This document shows, piece after piece, positions 6,994 through 14,276 of a stretch of 64,000 nucleotides of DNA. The notes under the pieces are model-generated. The model was given only the letters and a program-made list of their open reading frames with translations, made no database searches and was not told the origin of the DNA. The DNA comes from a virus: positions 43,407 to 107,406 of IMG/VR virus record IMGVR_UViG_3300009082_000002; one strand, 5' to 3'. Within the stretch, counting starts at the first letter, position 1; the number at the start of each line of letters is the position of its first letter. Both the position numbers and the translations under genes were made by a program.

Positions 6994-7584
6994 ATGGCAA
7001 TCGTAGCTCTCACAGCGGACCAGAAGCTCGCGGAAGCGGACCTCGAAGGAAGCGGGGCATCGACAAGCCACGCGCCGGAACTGAAGGAGAAGTTCAACGA
7101 CGTGGTGGACAAGGTGAACGAGCTGGTGGCCATCGGCTCCGACGACATCGCCAACGACTCGGGCGTGACCGGCACCACGATCAGCGACGCCATCGACCAG
7201 CTCGACACCGATCTCGGCGACCGCATCGAAGGTTCCGTGGCCGCCGTCGATCTCAAGGATGCCGGAGCCACCGACTACACCATCGCGCTCGGCGGCACCA
7301 CGGGCAAGCGCTTCGTCCCCACGAAGGTCGCGGTCCGCTGCAAGACTGCCACGGCTCTCACCGGCGACGCCAAGATCAAGATCGGTACCGCGCTCGGCGG
7401 CGAGCAGGTCGCGGCCGAGATCACGCTCACCGGGCTCAACGTGGTGGACGAGGTGTACGTCGCGACGCCGGCCGATGGCGTCCGCGCCGTGGCCGCCGAC
7501 GCCACGATCCACGTCCAGGTCAGCAGCCCGGACAGCGGCACCAGCGGCACCGCCGACGTGTCGATCATCGGCTTCGAGGTCTAG
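6994..7584 (+). CDS. Hypothetical, possibly virion-associated protein, 196 aa
   Basis: The ATG follows AGGAGGAAGG with good spacing, and codon use is strongly biased as in the structural genes. Residues 1-90 are helical and acidic (DVVDKVNELVAIGSDDIAN, then a TISDAIDQLDTDLGDRI heptad-like stretch). Residues 90-196 are beta-rich with many Thr, Ala and Val. That layout (coiled-coil stem, then beta-sandwich) is typical of phage surface or decoration proteins, but I recognise no family. It stands alone between a regulator and a convergent minus-strand gene, three bases away. Confidence 0.65.
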   Translation: MAIVALTADQKLAEADLEGSGASTSHAPELKEKFNDVVDKVNELVAIGSDDIANDSGVTGTTISDAIDQLDTDLGDRIEGSVAAVDLKDAGATDYTIALGGTTGKRFVPTKVAVRCKTATALTGDAKIKIGTALGGEQVAAEITLTGLNVVDEVYVATPADGVRAVAADATIHVQVSSPDSGTSGTADVSIIGFEV

Positions 7585-7587
7585 CCG

Positions 7588-8175
7588 TCAGCGGTGGCGG
7601 TAAATCGACGCGAGCCTGACCGCGTGGTTCGTCGAGCCGACGACGGCGATGAGTCCGCACTGTAGAAGCTCGCTTTTCCTGTACTGTGGATTGATGGTAT
7701 CGAGCCACACGGCGAAACCGCCGGGCTCCAGCACGCGTGCCACCTCGCGCAGCACAGCGAGTCGGTGCGGTACCTTCGGCACCCCGTAGATCCTCGCATC
7801 CTTGTCGGTGTACGGCGTGTCGGCCAGGACCAGATCGAAGCTCGCTGGTCGGAACGGCAGCGCACGCGCGTCGCCGCGGACGTCGGCCTTGGCCTCTGGG
7901 TTGGGCTGCAAGTCGAGCCGCACGGTCGCGGGCTCGGCTCGGAGCGAGCCGCTGAACAGGTGCAGGGTCCGGCACCGGTCCGGGAACATCGAGCGCACGC
8001 GGGCCAGGTATCTACGCGGGTAGGAGCCATGGTACCCGCTCCCGCGGTAGCAGGCCCCGGTCACCCACACGGCCTGAAGCCAGCGCCCGGTTGCCACCAC
8101 TGGCCAGGAGTCGGGCCACTGCGGGAAGGCCCGGGCGTATTGCTGCGCGCGCCATCGGAGCGGCCTGCGGTCCAC
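7588..8175 (-). CDS. Class I SAM-dependent methyltransferase (Methyltransf_11-like), 195 aa
   Basis: The second half holds the fold: LHLFSGSL (motif I region), VRLDLQP (acidic end of strand 2), DVRGDARALPF then SFDLVLADTPYTDKDARIYG (strand 4) and LREVARVLEPGGFAVWLD (post-motif helix and strand 5), close to the Methyltransf_11 pattern. The 'ADTPY' sequence resembles the DPPY-like motif of amino-methyltransferases, so a nucleic acid base substrate is possible. It reads from a GTG at 8175 with GGAGGT (complement of 8181-8186) five bases upstream. It is one of only two minus-strand genes here and faces the 8440 operon. Confidence 0.8.
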   Translation of the reverse strand: MDRRPLRWRAQQYARAFPQWPDSWPVVATGRWLQAVWVTGACYRGSGYHGSYPRRYLARVRSMFPDRCRTLHLFSGSLRAEPATVRLDLQPNPEAKADVRGDARALPFRPASFDLVLADTPYTDKDARIYGVPKVPHRLAVLREVARVLEPGGFAVWLDTINPQYRKSELLQCGLIAVVGSTNHAVRLASIYRHR

Positions 8176-8369
8176 GCTTCACCTCCGGGTTGATGGTTAG
8201 AAAGAGCAAGAGTTTCCGGAGCTTCCGTGCTAAATTGGGCCTAACTAGCTGGTATTATTAGGGGTTTTTCCAGGGGACACGCCGCCACCAGCGCCGCAAG
8301 AAAAAAACGATTTTTTTTAGCCTCCCTTCTATGCGGTATTCTTACTGATTCTGATTCGCTAAAAAAAAA
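8176..8369. other. Divergent intergenic regulatory region
   Basis: This AT-rich gap separates the minus-strand methyltransferase from the plus-strand accessory operon. It holds A- and T-tracts (A7 near 8302-8308, T8 near 8311-8318, A9 at 8361-8369) and a CCTAA/TTAGG inverted pair around 8240-8262. The A9 tract abuts the -35 at 8372 and could act as an UP element. I could not define a convincing leftward promoter. Confidence 0.45.
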
Positions 8370-8443
8370 CCTTTACAAGCTCCGCGCCCCGTGTATAATG
8401 GGAACCATGGAAAGAAAGAACCGCAAGCGGGAGAAGAAAATGG
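8370..8443 (+). repeat. Promoter-leader repeat, copy 1
   Basis: This 74-base block recurs at 9768-9841 with seven mismatches, six of them clustered in the promoter spacer. It contains the -35, the -10, the whole transcribed leader and the ribosome binding site, and ends at the ATG of the first gene it drives. Confidence 0.9.
8372..8399 (+). promoter_or_regulatory. Strong sigma70-type promoter, copy 1
   Basis: TTTACA (8372-8377), a 16-base spacer and a perfect TATAAT (8394-8399), preceded by an A9 tract. Predicted transcription start is near 8406. It would drive the small-gene operon from 8440. Confidence 0.8.
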
Positions 8444-8631
8444 AAACGAAGAACTGGGAAAGCGCGCACATCGAGATCAACCTGGCTCGTCGCGCAGAGC
8501 GCTTCGGTGAGTACGGGGCTGCCGTGGGCCACTGGTGCAGGGCCGCTCGCATTCACGAAAAGCGCGGCAGCATGCACGCTGCGGCCGAGTGCCGTCGCCA
8601 GGCGGACATCCAGCAGGCGCTCGCGGAATAG
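8440..8631 (+). CDS. Hypothetical protein, 63 aa
   Basis: First gene of the accessory operon. The ATG at 8440 follows GGGAG (8429-8433). An upstream in-frame ATG at 8398 overlaps the -10 box and cannot be on the transcript, so the MGTMERKNRKREKK extension is not coding from that point. The product is a helical protein with TPR-like spacing (YGAAVGHWCRAARIHEKRG, then AAAECRRQADIQQAL), suggestive of a single helix-turn-helix repeat. No family assigned. Confidence 0.65.
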   Translation: METKNWESAHIEINLARRAERFGEYGAAVGHWCRAARIHEKRGSMHAAAECRRQADIQQALAE

Positions 8632-8641
8632 GGAGAAAAAA

Positions 8642-8881
8642 ATGGCAAAGCGCACCAACCTGATCTGGAAGGGCCGTGGCAGCAAGCTCACCAGCGTGGC
8701 CGCCCTGGTTACCTTCCGCGGCACGCGGTACGAGGTCAAGAAAATCCTGCGCTCCAACGGGCGCGAGGAGATTATCTATTCGGAGCTGACTCCGGCCGGG
8801 ATCTGCCAGCTGAAGCTGGCCAGCGTTCCGGCTGCTCTTTACTGGAAGCGGGATCTCGTCGCCCGCTGCTCACTCGGTTAG
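8642..8881 (+). CDS. Hypothetical protein, 79 aa
   Basis: ATG at 8642 follows GGGAG in the same local arrangement as the leader repeats. The product is basic and beta-rich (LTSVAALVTFRGTRYEVKKI, then EEIIYSELTPAGICQLKLA), which would fit a small barrel-type fold, but no family is recognised. It sits second in the operon, 10 bases after the previous stop. Confidence 0.65.
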   Translation: MAKRTNLIWKGRGSKLTSVAALVTFRGTRYEVKKILRSNGREEIIYSELTPAGICQLKLASVPAALYWKRDLVARCSLG

Positions 8882-8892
8882 TGGAGGACACG

Positions 8893-9177
8893 ATGAAGAC
8901 CAAGAAGACCGGCCCCAGCAAGCGCGACGTCGCCTTCGCGCTCACGTCAACCCAGGCCCAGATCGTCCAGACCGCTGGCCGGCTGGCGCGCGCCTTCGAC
9001 CCAGCGCAGCAGGCCGAGCTGGTCGAGGAGCTGGAGTGCCTGAAGCGCGCGGAGCGTGGCTTCCGCGCTGTGCTGCGCAGCTTCCAGCCCGAGCAGGAGC
9101 CCGCGCCGCGCTTCTCCAGCCGGCCCCAGCTGCCCCAGGCGCTCACGGTCATCCGCCGGCCGCTCGCGGCCTGCTAA
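8893..9177 (+). CDS. Hypothetical protein, 94 aa
   Basis: The ATG at 8893 is five bases after GGAGG (8883-8887); an in-frame GTG at 8881 is less well placed. The protein is helical (VAFALTSTQAQIVQTAGRLA and a following acidic helix) with a proline-rich C-terminal tail. No recognisable domain. Confidence 0.65.
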   Translation: MKTKKTGPSKRDVAFALTSTQAQIVQTAGRLARAFDPAQQAELVEELECLKRAERGFRAVLRSFQPEQEPAPRFSSRPQLPQALTVIRRPLAAC

Positions 9178-9189
9178 CAGGAGGAAAAG

Positions 9190-9429
9190 ATGAAGACCAG
9201 CAGTGCACAGCTCGCAGCCCTGCGCAAGATCCGTTCCTGCGGCGGGTGGATAGTCATCGGCCTCGGGATCTCAAGGACCATGGCCCGCGCGTTGGAACGG
9301 CGCGGGCTGGCTGTCGTCACCGGCCAGCCGATGACCCAAGCGGATCTGGAGTGGCGGGCCATCACGGAGCAGATCGGGCGCGTGGCACTGACCAAGGCGG
9401 GTGCGAAGCTCGCAGAGCAGGAGGGCTAA
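9190..9429 (+). CDS. Hypothetical winged-helix-like protein, 79 aa
   Basis: ATG preceded by AGGAGG (9180-9185). The order helix (QLAALRKIRSC), short segment, helix (SRTMARALERRGLAVV) and a terminal LTKAGAKLAEQEG resembles the winged-helix pattern in which a 'LTxxG' turn closes the domain. That makes DNA binding plausible, but this is inference from pattern only. Confidence 0.6.
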   Translation: MKTSSAQLAALRKIRSCGGWIVIGLGISRTMARALERRGLAVVTGQPMTQADLEWRAITEQIGRVALTKAGAKLAEQEG

Positions 9430-9432
9430 CCG

Positions 9433-9663
9433 ATGAAGGACAACCAGACACCGAAGGCAATCCAGAACGCACGTGATGCCCGCGCCGAGTACGATGCCAC
9501 CGAGAAGCGCTGCCGCGCAGTGCTCGACGCGATCCGCCTGCGGCTCGACGCCGAGACCGTGGGCGCGAAGAACTGGGCCGAGGTCGGCAGCCTGGGCCAC
9601 GTTGAGGAACTGCTCGGCGAGGTCGCGGCCTTCCTGGACTGCCCGGGCTACCGTGACCGCTAG
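9433..9663 (+). CDS. Hypothetical helical protein, 76 aa
   Basis: Last gene of the first accessory operon, starting four bases after the previous stop. The sequence is helical and charged (AIQNARDARAEYDATEKRCR), with a single Cys in each half. No family recognised. The roughly 100 bases after it hold A-tracts leading into the second promoter cassette and no clear terminator. Confidence 0.6.
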   Translation: MKDNQTPKAIQNARDARAEYDATEKRCRAVLDAIRLRLDAETVGAKNWAEVGSLGHVEELLGEVAAFLDCPGYRDR

Positions 9664-9767
9664 CTTCCCGCCCCCGCGCCTGATCGCTGGCCCAGCCGCG
9701 CAAAAGCCGAAAATCCCGCTGGTCAACTGCGCGGAATCCTTGCCGAAACAAAAAAACTAAAAAAAAT

Positions 9768-9841
9768 CCTTTACAAGCAATCAGCACCGTGTATAATGGG
9801 AACCATGGAAAGCAAGAACCGCAAGCGGGAGAAGAAAATGG
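9768..9841 (+). repeat. Promoter-leader repeat, copy 2
   Basis: Near-identical to 8370-8443: same -35, -10, leader and ribosome binding site, ending at the ATG of the HNH endonuclease gene. As in copy 1, an A-tract (9762-9766 and upstream) precedes the -35. Confidence 0.9.
9770..9797 (+). promoter_or_regulatory. Strong sigma70-type promoter, copy 2
   Basis: TTTACA (9770-9775), 16-base spacer, TATAAT (9792-9797). It would drive the genes from 9838 to about 13384, which end at a Rho-independent terminator (13437-13463). Confidence 0.8.
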
Positions 9842-10233
9842 CAAAGGCAACGGCCAACGGCAGCCACGGTGCGAAGTGGATAAGACGCGAGAAGCGGCTC
9901 GCGATTTACATCCGCGACGGGCTCTGCTGCTGTTACTGCGGGGCGAGCGTCGAAGACGGCACGGCGCTCACGCTGGACCACATCAAGCCGCGTGGCAAGG
10001 GCGGAAGCCACGACCAGACCAATCTGGTGACTTCCTGCCTGCGCTGCAACTCCGCGCGGGGCGACCGGCCGCTGGCCACCTTCGCCCGCGCGGTCGCAGA
10101 GTACTGCAACGATCGGACCGCGGACCAGATCGTGAAGACGGTAAACCGCCTCCGCCGCCGGGTGCTCGACGTGCCCGCTGCGAAGGCGCTCATCAGCAAG
10201 CGCGGCTCCTACGCTGCCGCGCTCAACAAGTAG
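9838..10233 (+). CDS. HNH endonuclease, 131 aa
   Basis: The complete HNH signature is present. A first zinc knuckle CCYCG sits at about residues 31-35, then LTLDHIKPRGKGG with the catalytic DH at about 47-48, an asparagine in DQTNLVTS at about 61, and a second knuckle CLRCN at about 67-71. This fits a free-standing McrA-like or homing-type HNH nuclease of normal size. In phages such proteins act as homing endonucleases or assist packaging; being far from the terminase and in an accessory operon, the former is likelier. It has its own strong promoter and leader copy. Confidence 0.9.
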   Translation: MAKATANGSHGAKWIRREKRLAIYIRDGLCCCYCGASVEDGTALTLDHIKPRGKGGSHDQTNLVTSCLRCNSARGDRPLATFARAVAEYCNDRTADQIVKTVNRLRRRVLDVPAAKALISKRGSYAAALNK

Positions 10234-10246
10234 GGAGGATGCAAGG

Positions 10247-10717
10247 ATGAAGACCAAGGATCTGGAGCCCGGGATGGTGGTCGCCGTGGGGTCAGTGCAG
10301 GACTTCGAGAACGGATGGTGCCAGCGCGCGATGGTCGTCGAGGTCGGCAACTGGGAGGCGGACGGCCGTTTCCACAGGATCATCCGCCGGCCGGGCGCGA
10401 CCGGCATCGCGCTGGCCATCGCGTACCAGCGGGACGGCAAGCCCACCGAGTGGAACAGAGTCGTCAAGCTCGCGAACCAGATCCGTTGCACCTGGGAAGC
10501 GTACCTGGAGCACGGAGAGCTGGTGGAGGCGCGCAAGGCGCAGGCGCTCAAAGCCAAGGCGCAGGGCGAGGCCAGGCGGGATGAACTGGTCAAGAAGCTC
10601 TCGGAGCTGCTGGGTGTGCCCTGCCGGGTCGCCTTCGAGCGCATCGGCGGAAACTACGTGCCAGGCCACATTGCCATCAACTTCAGCGACGCCGAGTCGC
10701 TGGTCGACACGCTCTAG
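10247..10717 (+). CDS. Hypothetical protein, 156 aa
   Basis: The N-terminal half is beta-rich with an early LEPGMVVAVGSVQ barrel-like turn. The second half has a long charged helix (ARKAQALKAKAQGEARRDEL) followed by a small folded end. No family recognised. It sits between the HNH nuclease and the zinc/OB-fold protein, 13 bases after the former. Confidence 0.65.
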   Translation: MKTKDLEPGMVVAVGSVQDFENGWCQRAMVVEVGNWEADGRFHRIIRRPGATGIALAIAYQRDGKPTEWNRVVKLANQIRCTWEAYLEHGELVEARKAQALKAKAQGEARRDELVKKLSELLGVPCRVAFERIGGNYVPGHIAINFSDAESLVDTL

Positions 10718-10735
10718 GGCGTGGTGGAGGACGTC

Positions 10736-11944
10736 ATGCGCGAGACTTACGAAATCCCGGTGAGCCGCTTGGAAGAGCTGAAGGACCGGATGGCCAAGGT
10801 CAACAAGGTCGCCGACAAGCTCGGCTGCGCGCCGGTCAAGCTCTTCGAGGGCGACGAGATCGTCCGCGACCATCCGGAGGACGGGCACAAGCCCGAGCAC
10901 CTGCGGCGTAAGGTGAAGTTCATCGCGGTCACCATCGAAGGCGAGACGCCGATGATCGCTGGCTACACCTTCCGGGCAACGCTGCTTCACACCTACGGCG
11001 AGGAGGCTGGCACCATCATCCTCGCAGTGCCAGGCTACTCGAAGGATCTGCCGCCGCAATACCGCGAGGCCAGCGCGACCTGCGACCATTGCGGACACGA
11101 CCGCAAGCGCAAGAAGACCTACGTCCTTCAACACGAGGACGGCTCCTGGATTCAAGTCGGCTCGACGTGTATCTCGGACTTCCTCGGCGGCGCTCACGAC
11201 CCGGACCGCGTGGCGAGTCTCTGCGAGGGTCTGGGCAAGCTGGTCGCGTTCTGTCGCACGGCGGCACGGGAGCCGGGCGATACCGCGGAGCCGATCTTCG
11301 ACCTCGTCGCGTACCTTGCGATCGTGATCGCGGTTGTTCGAGAGCACGGCTGGGTCAGCAAGGCGGTCGCGAGGCGCAGCGCGAGCACGGCGACGGTTGC
11401 GCGGGTCGACGCCCGCCTCTTCGGCCTGAACACGGATGCTAGCCCTTCCTTCACGGAAGACGACAAGACGCGGGCCGAAGGCATCGCGGCGTGGATGGAG
11501 AACCTCGGCGAGCGACCGGATCTCAACGACTACATGCACAACCTCTCGGTCATCGGCGCGGCCGGATACGTTGGCCTGAAGACCTCCGCGCTGGCTGCAT
11601 CCGCGCCCGCCGCCTTCGCACGGGAGTCGGACGACAGCAAGCCCGCCGAGATCCCGAGTCGTGGCAACGCTTACTTCGGCACGCTGGGCGAGCGCGAGAC
11701 CTTCACGCTCACGGTCACGCGGATCGGCACATTTGACGGCCGCTATGGTCGCACCTGGGTCGTCGGCTTCGCGGATGCGGATGGCAACGAGGGAGTCTGG
11801 TTCGCGACCAAGGAGCCGGAGATCGCGCGCGGCGACTGCTGCGCGGTCACGGGCACGGTCAAGAAGCACGGCAGCTTCCGGGGCATCAAACAGACCACCC
11901 TGGCGCGCTGCAAGGTCGTCGTCGTCAAACGGTGTGCTGCATAG
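10736..11944 (+). CDS. Zinc-finger protein with OB-fold-like C-terminus, 402 aa
   Basis: Residues about 115-150 carry CDHCGHDRKRKKTYVL then GSWIQVGSTCISDFLGG. This cysteine-bearing module (CxxC, basic run, 'QVGSTCxxDFLG') recurs in phage and plasmid proteins of unknown function. The last 85 residues (FTLTVTRIGTFDGRYGRTW, then CCAVTGTVKKHGSF) look like a five-stranded OB-type barrel with 'G-x-V-K-x-H' near the end. I infer single-stranded or RNA nucleic acid binding, unproven. ATG 10736 follows GGAGG at 10726-10730; a GTG at 10721 is an alternative. Confidence 0.65.
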   Translation: MRETYEIPVSRLEELKDRMAKVNKVADKLGCAPVKLFEGDEIVRDHPEDGHKPEHLRRKVKFIAVTIEGETPMIAGYTFRATLLHTYGEEAGTIILAVPGYSKDLPPQYREASATCDHCGHDRKRKKTYVLQHEDGSWIQVGSTCISDFLGGAHDPDRVASLCEGLGKLVAFCRTAAREPGDTAEPIFDLVAYLAIVIAVVREHGWVSKAVARRSASTATVARVDARLFGLNTDASPSFTEDDKTRAEGIAAWMENLGERPDLNDYMHNLSVIGAAGYVGLKTSALAASAPAAFARESDDSKPAEIPSRGNAYFGTLGERETFTLTVTRIGTFDGRYGRTWVVGFADADGNEGVWFATKEPEIARGDCCAVTGTVKKHGSFRGIKQTTLARCKVVVVKRCAA

Positions 11945-11960
11945 CAGCCGCAGGAAAACA

Positions 11961-11988
11961 GCGGGGCGGGCGGTACCGCCCGCCCCGC
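11961..11988. terminator. Perfect 28-base palindrome (hairpin)
   Basis: The sequence is self-complementary over its full length, giving a 12-13-bp GC stem around a GGTACC centre. It lies between the stop at 11944 and the ribosome binding site of the 12004 gene. Attenuation, mRNA processing or a dimeric protein's site are possible; it lacks a T-run. Confidence 0.5.
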
Positions 11989-12003
11989 GCGGGAGGAGAA
12001 GTC

Positions 12004-12675
12004 ATGCCGAGGATCAACACCGTGAAGAAGGCCAGGAAGGATCAGGGCGCCTGCTCGAAGTGCGGCAAGCAGATCGTTGTCGGAAGCCCGTACCAGTGGA
12101 TCGCTTTTCGCCACGGTGGGCGCCGCGTGATCTGCGACGGCTGCACGTTTCGCGCCAGCGACCTCACGCAGTCGAAGATGAGCGGCGTCTATGCCGCGCA
12201 GGAGAGCGCGGTTGAAAGCATCGGCAGCTGGGACGGCGAGGACGTGGAAGAACTCCGAGACATCCTTCAGGCCTGCGCGGAAGCGATCCGCGAGGTGGCG
12301 CAGGAGTACCAAGACAGCGCGGACGCGATCCACGATAGTTTTTGCGAGTCCGCCACTGCGGACGAGTGCGAGGAGAAGGCGCAGGAGCTGGAGAGCTGGG
12401 CAGACATGATCGAGGGCACCGAGTTCGATGAGTTCGACGAGGATGAGCACCGGAGCAAGTTGACCGAGGAGTTCGAGGGCTTGGAGCCAGATTATGCCTG
12501 CGAGGCGTGCAATGGCGTCGGGCATGACGTGGCCGGCGCGGGGTGCCAGGCGTGCGGCGGTACCGGGAACACCATCGCCGCAGAGATCGAGGACCGGCTG
12601 GAGAAGATGAAAGCCGACTGGGTCCAGGAGCAGTGCGACGAGGCGTCCAGCGTCCTGGAAGATTGCCCCTGCTAG
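12004..12675 (+). CDS. Protein with zinc finger and DnaJ-type CxxCxG motifs, 223 aa
   Basis: The N-terminus has a four-cysteine finger (CSKCGK at about residue 16 and CDGC at about residue 44). A long acidic helical middle (residues 60-155) follows. Near the C-terminus come two DnaJ-like CxxCxGxG repeats, CEACNGVGHD and CQACGGTGN. The combination suggests a zinc-stabilised binding protein; the DnaJ-like repeat in isolation does not make it a chaperone. ATG preceded by GGAGGAG directly after the palindrome. Confidence 0.65.
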   Translation: MPRINTVKKARKDQGACSKCGKQIVVGSPYQWIAFRHGGRRVICDGCTFRASDLTQSKMSGVYAAQESAVESIGSWDGEDVEELRDILQACAEAIREVAQEYQDSADAIHDSFCESATADECEEKAQELESWADMIEGTEFDEFDEDEHRSKLTEEFEGLEPDYACEACNGVGHDVAGAGCQACGGTGNTIAAEIEDRLEKMKADWVQEQCDEASSVLEDCPC

Positions 12676-12701
12676 CGCAGGGCGCGGAAGGAGACTGGAA
12701 G

Positions 12702-12971
12702 TTGACGAGCGGGACAGACAAAGTCATCGAGGCCCTCGCGGACATGGCCAACGGCGCGCGCACTGTGTACACGCCGCAGGCCAAGCAGATCGCTTCAGCA
12801 ATGCGGAGCCTTGTTGGCCGCTGTTGCTGCAGCGGGACGGACCGGGCGCAGCTCGACAAGCTCGCGGACGCGGCCGAGCCGATGATCATCATGCTCGCGC
12901 AGAAGATCGCAGCCGATGCTCTGGCGCTGGCAGAGGCCGTCGTCGAGCGCGGCGAGGTTGAAGAGAACTGA
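12702..12971 (+). CDS. Hypothetical protein with TTG start, 89 aa
   Basis: The TTG at 12702 lies eight bases behind AAGGAG (12688-12693) and gives a clean N-terminus (MTSGTDKVIEALADMANGA). Upstream in-frame sequence is arginine-rich and overlaps the previous gene, so I reject longer starts. It is almost fully helical, with a CCCSG cluster in the middle and an AEAVVERGEVEEN acidic end. It is coupled to the next gene by TGATG. No family recognised. Confidence 0.6.
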   Translation: MTSGTDKVIEALADMANGARTVYTPQAKQIASAMRSLVGRCCCSGTDRAQLDKLADAAEPMIIMLAQKIAADALALAEAVVERGEVEEN

Positions 12972-12997
12972 TGCCGGAAGGCGAGGAGGATGGAAGG

Positions 12998-13384
12998 ATG
13001 ATCACGAGCATCGACAGACGGGCATGCAAATTGATTATGCAGGAGTGTGGCGAAGCGTTGACCGCGGTCGCGGCGCGGCACGGCCTCAACCTCACCAAGC
13101 GTCCCGGTCGCTTCACCAACGCGATGATGACCTTCAAGTGCGAGTTCGTGGTTCAGAACGAGGAAGGCATCCCGGCTGACTTCATCGCGCACGCCAACCG
13201 CTTCGGGCTTCGCGCAACGGACCACGGGCGCGAGTTCAAAATGATGGGTGGTGCAATCGCCATCCTGGTCGGTATCAACCCGCACGCCAAGAAGTATCCG
13301 ATGATCGGCGAGCGGCGCAGCGACGGCCAGCGCTTCCGCTTCTCCGCACACTTCATTCGCGAGCAGTTCGCCAGTCCAGAGTAG
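12998..13384 (+). CDS. Hypothetical protein, 128 aa
   Basis: I place the start at ATG 12998, eight bases after GAGGAGG (12983-12989). An ATG at 12971 overlapping the previous stop would add nine residues. The fold looks mixed: helix (CKLIMQECGEALTAVAARHG), strands (AMMTFKCEFVV) and a basic end. No recognised domain. It is the last gene before the terminator at 13437. Confidence 0.65.
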   Translation: MITSIDRRACKLIMQECGEALTAVAARHGLNLTKRPGRFTNAMMTFKCEFVVQNEEGIPADFIAHANRFGLRATDHGREFKMMGGAIAILVGINPHAKKYPMIGERRSDGQRFRFSAHFIREQFASPE

Positions 13385-13436
13385 CTCACCGGCCCTAGCC
13401 GCTGGTTAGCGTCCTGCCAGCTAGCGGCCCCCACGC

Positions 13437-13463
13437 AGGCCAGCCCTCGGGCTGGCCTTTCTA
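13437..13463 (+). terminator. Rho-independent terminator
   Basis: AGGCCAGCCC and its complement GGGCTGGCCT form a 9-10-bp GC stem with a minimal loop, followed by TTTCT. It closes the rightward accessory operon and separates it from the leftward gene 13511-13900. Confidence 0.8.
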
Positions 13464-13510
13464 TGTGCGGACCAGGCTTGACCAGGGCGCGCCAGGCGCG
13501 CGAACCGGGT

Positions 13511-13900
13511 CTAGGCTGGACGCTTGCGCGTGACGAGGCGTGTGCGCTCCCTGGCGCGCTCCGGTTGGCTGGCTTGTCCTGCGCTGGCGTGAGTGCCCCC
13601 CGCGGCTTCGGTTTTCCGGTGGAGCTTCCGCAAGTACTCCTGCCAGCGGTCATACACGCGCTGGCAGTCGCGGTCGACGAAAGTTGCGAAGGGGACTTTG
13701 ATCTTCTTGCCGGTGCTCGGGTCGCTGACGATGAGATCGTAGGATGTAAGGATGCGGACGTTGAGCATCGCGCCGCTGACCAGCCGCGAGAGGTTGAAGA
13801 AGTACCAGTGCTGGACGTCAGGCGTCAGCCAGCGTCCGTCCGACGTCTGACAGCACTTGGCTTCCTGTACGAGCGGAAGATCGAACCCGAGGTCCTTCAT
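13511..13900 (-). CDS. Hypothetical protein, 129 aa
   Basis: Read leftward from an ATG at 13900, which follows GGAGGGGAGG. The body (LGFDLPLVQEAKCCQ, then VSGAMLNVRILTSYDLIV, then FATFVDRDCQRVYDRWQEYL) looks like a genuine small alpha/beta protein, and the last 40 residues are basic and low in complexity. A longer open frame from 13999 has poorer composition. It is one of two minus-strand genes and lies divergent to the late block. No family recognised. Confidence 0.65.
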   Translation of the reverse strand: MKDLGFDLPLVQEAKCCQTSDGRWLTPDVQHWYFFNLSRLVSGAMLNVRILTSYDLIVSDPSTGKKIKVPFATFVDRDCQRVYDRWQEYLRKLHRKTEAAGGTHASAGQASQPERARERTRLVTRKRPA

Positions 13901-14276
13901 CGCGCCTCCCCTCCGATCAGGTTGCGTGCAAGCCGATCCGCGCCGGGCCCCATTCTCAATTTGCACGTTGACGGCGAGTGCAGCAGGCGCACCAGACATT
14001 CCTTGCGTCTGGTCCGAGCCTGAACTTTCATCGCAGGCCTCCGGCGGATAGTTCGCGAACTGCGAGCCGCACGAACGATAGAAGGGACTTGCGCGGCTCG
14101 GCGCGTCCCGTCTATACTTGCTGGCGAGATGCGCCAGGAGGTTCGGATGTTCTGGTCTGGGTGGGTCGACGTGGTACGGTCGAGATCAGGGACAAGTTCC
14201 CCCCCCTTGGCTTTGGTCGAAGCCGTGTCGGCCCACCCGCTTTCTCACCTAGACAAGAGACGAGGGAGCGTGCTAC
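13901..14276. other. Divergent intergenic region upstream of the late genes
   Basis: This 376-base gap holds a good rightward promoter (14089-14118). It also has a strong AGGAGGT (14136-14142) four bases before an ATG at 14147, which opens a 47-codon frame to 14290 that overlaps the next gene. That small frame (MFWSGWVDVVRSRS...) has no recognisable features and could be a leader peptide or chance. I see no RNA gene here. Confidence 0.5.
14089..14118 (+). promoter_or_regulatory. Candidate late-block promoter
   Basis: TTGCGC (14089-14094), 18-base spacer, TATACT (14113-14118). It is the only clear promoter upstream of the terminase-portal-head genes, with the first well-placed ribosome binding site 18 bases downstream. 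Confidence 0.5.

Noticed and set aside
8398-8439. Upstream ATG giving an MGTMERKNRKREKK extension, and its twin at 9796
   Set aside because: The ATG overlaps or abuts the -10 box, so it would not be transcribed. The ribosome binding site serves the ATG at 8440 (and 9838).
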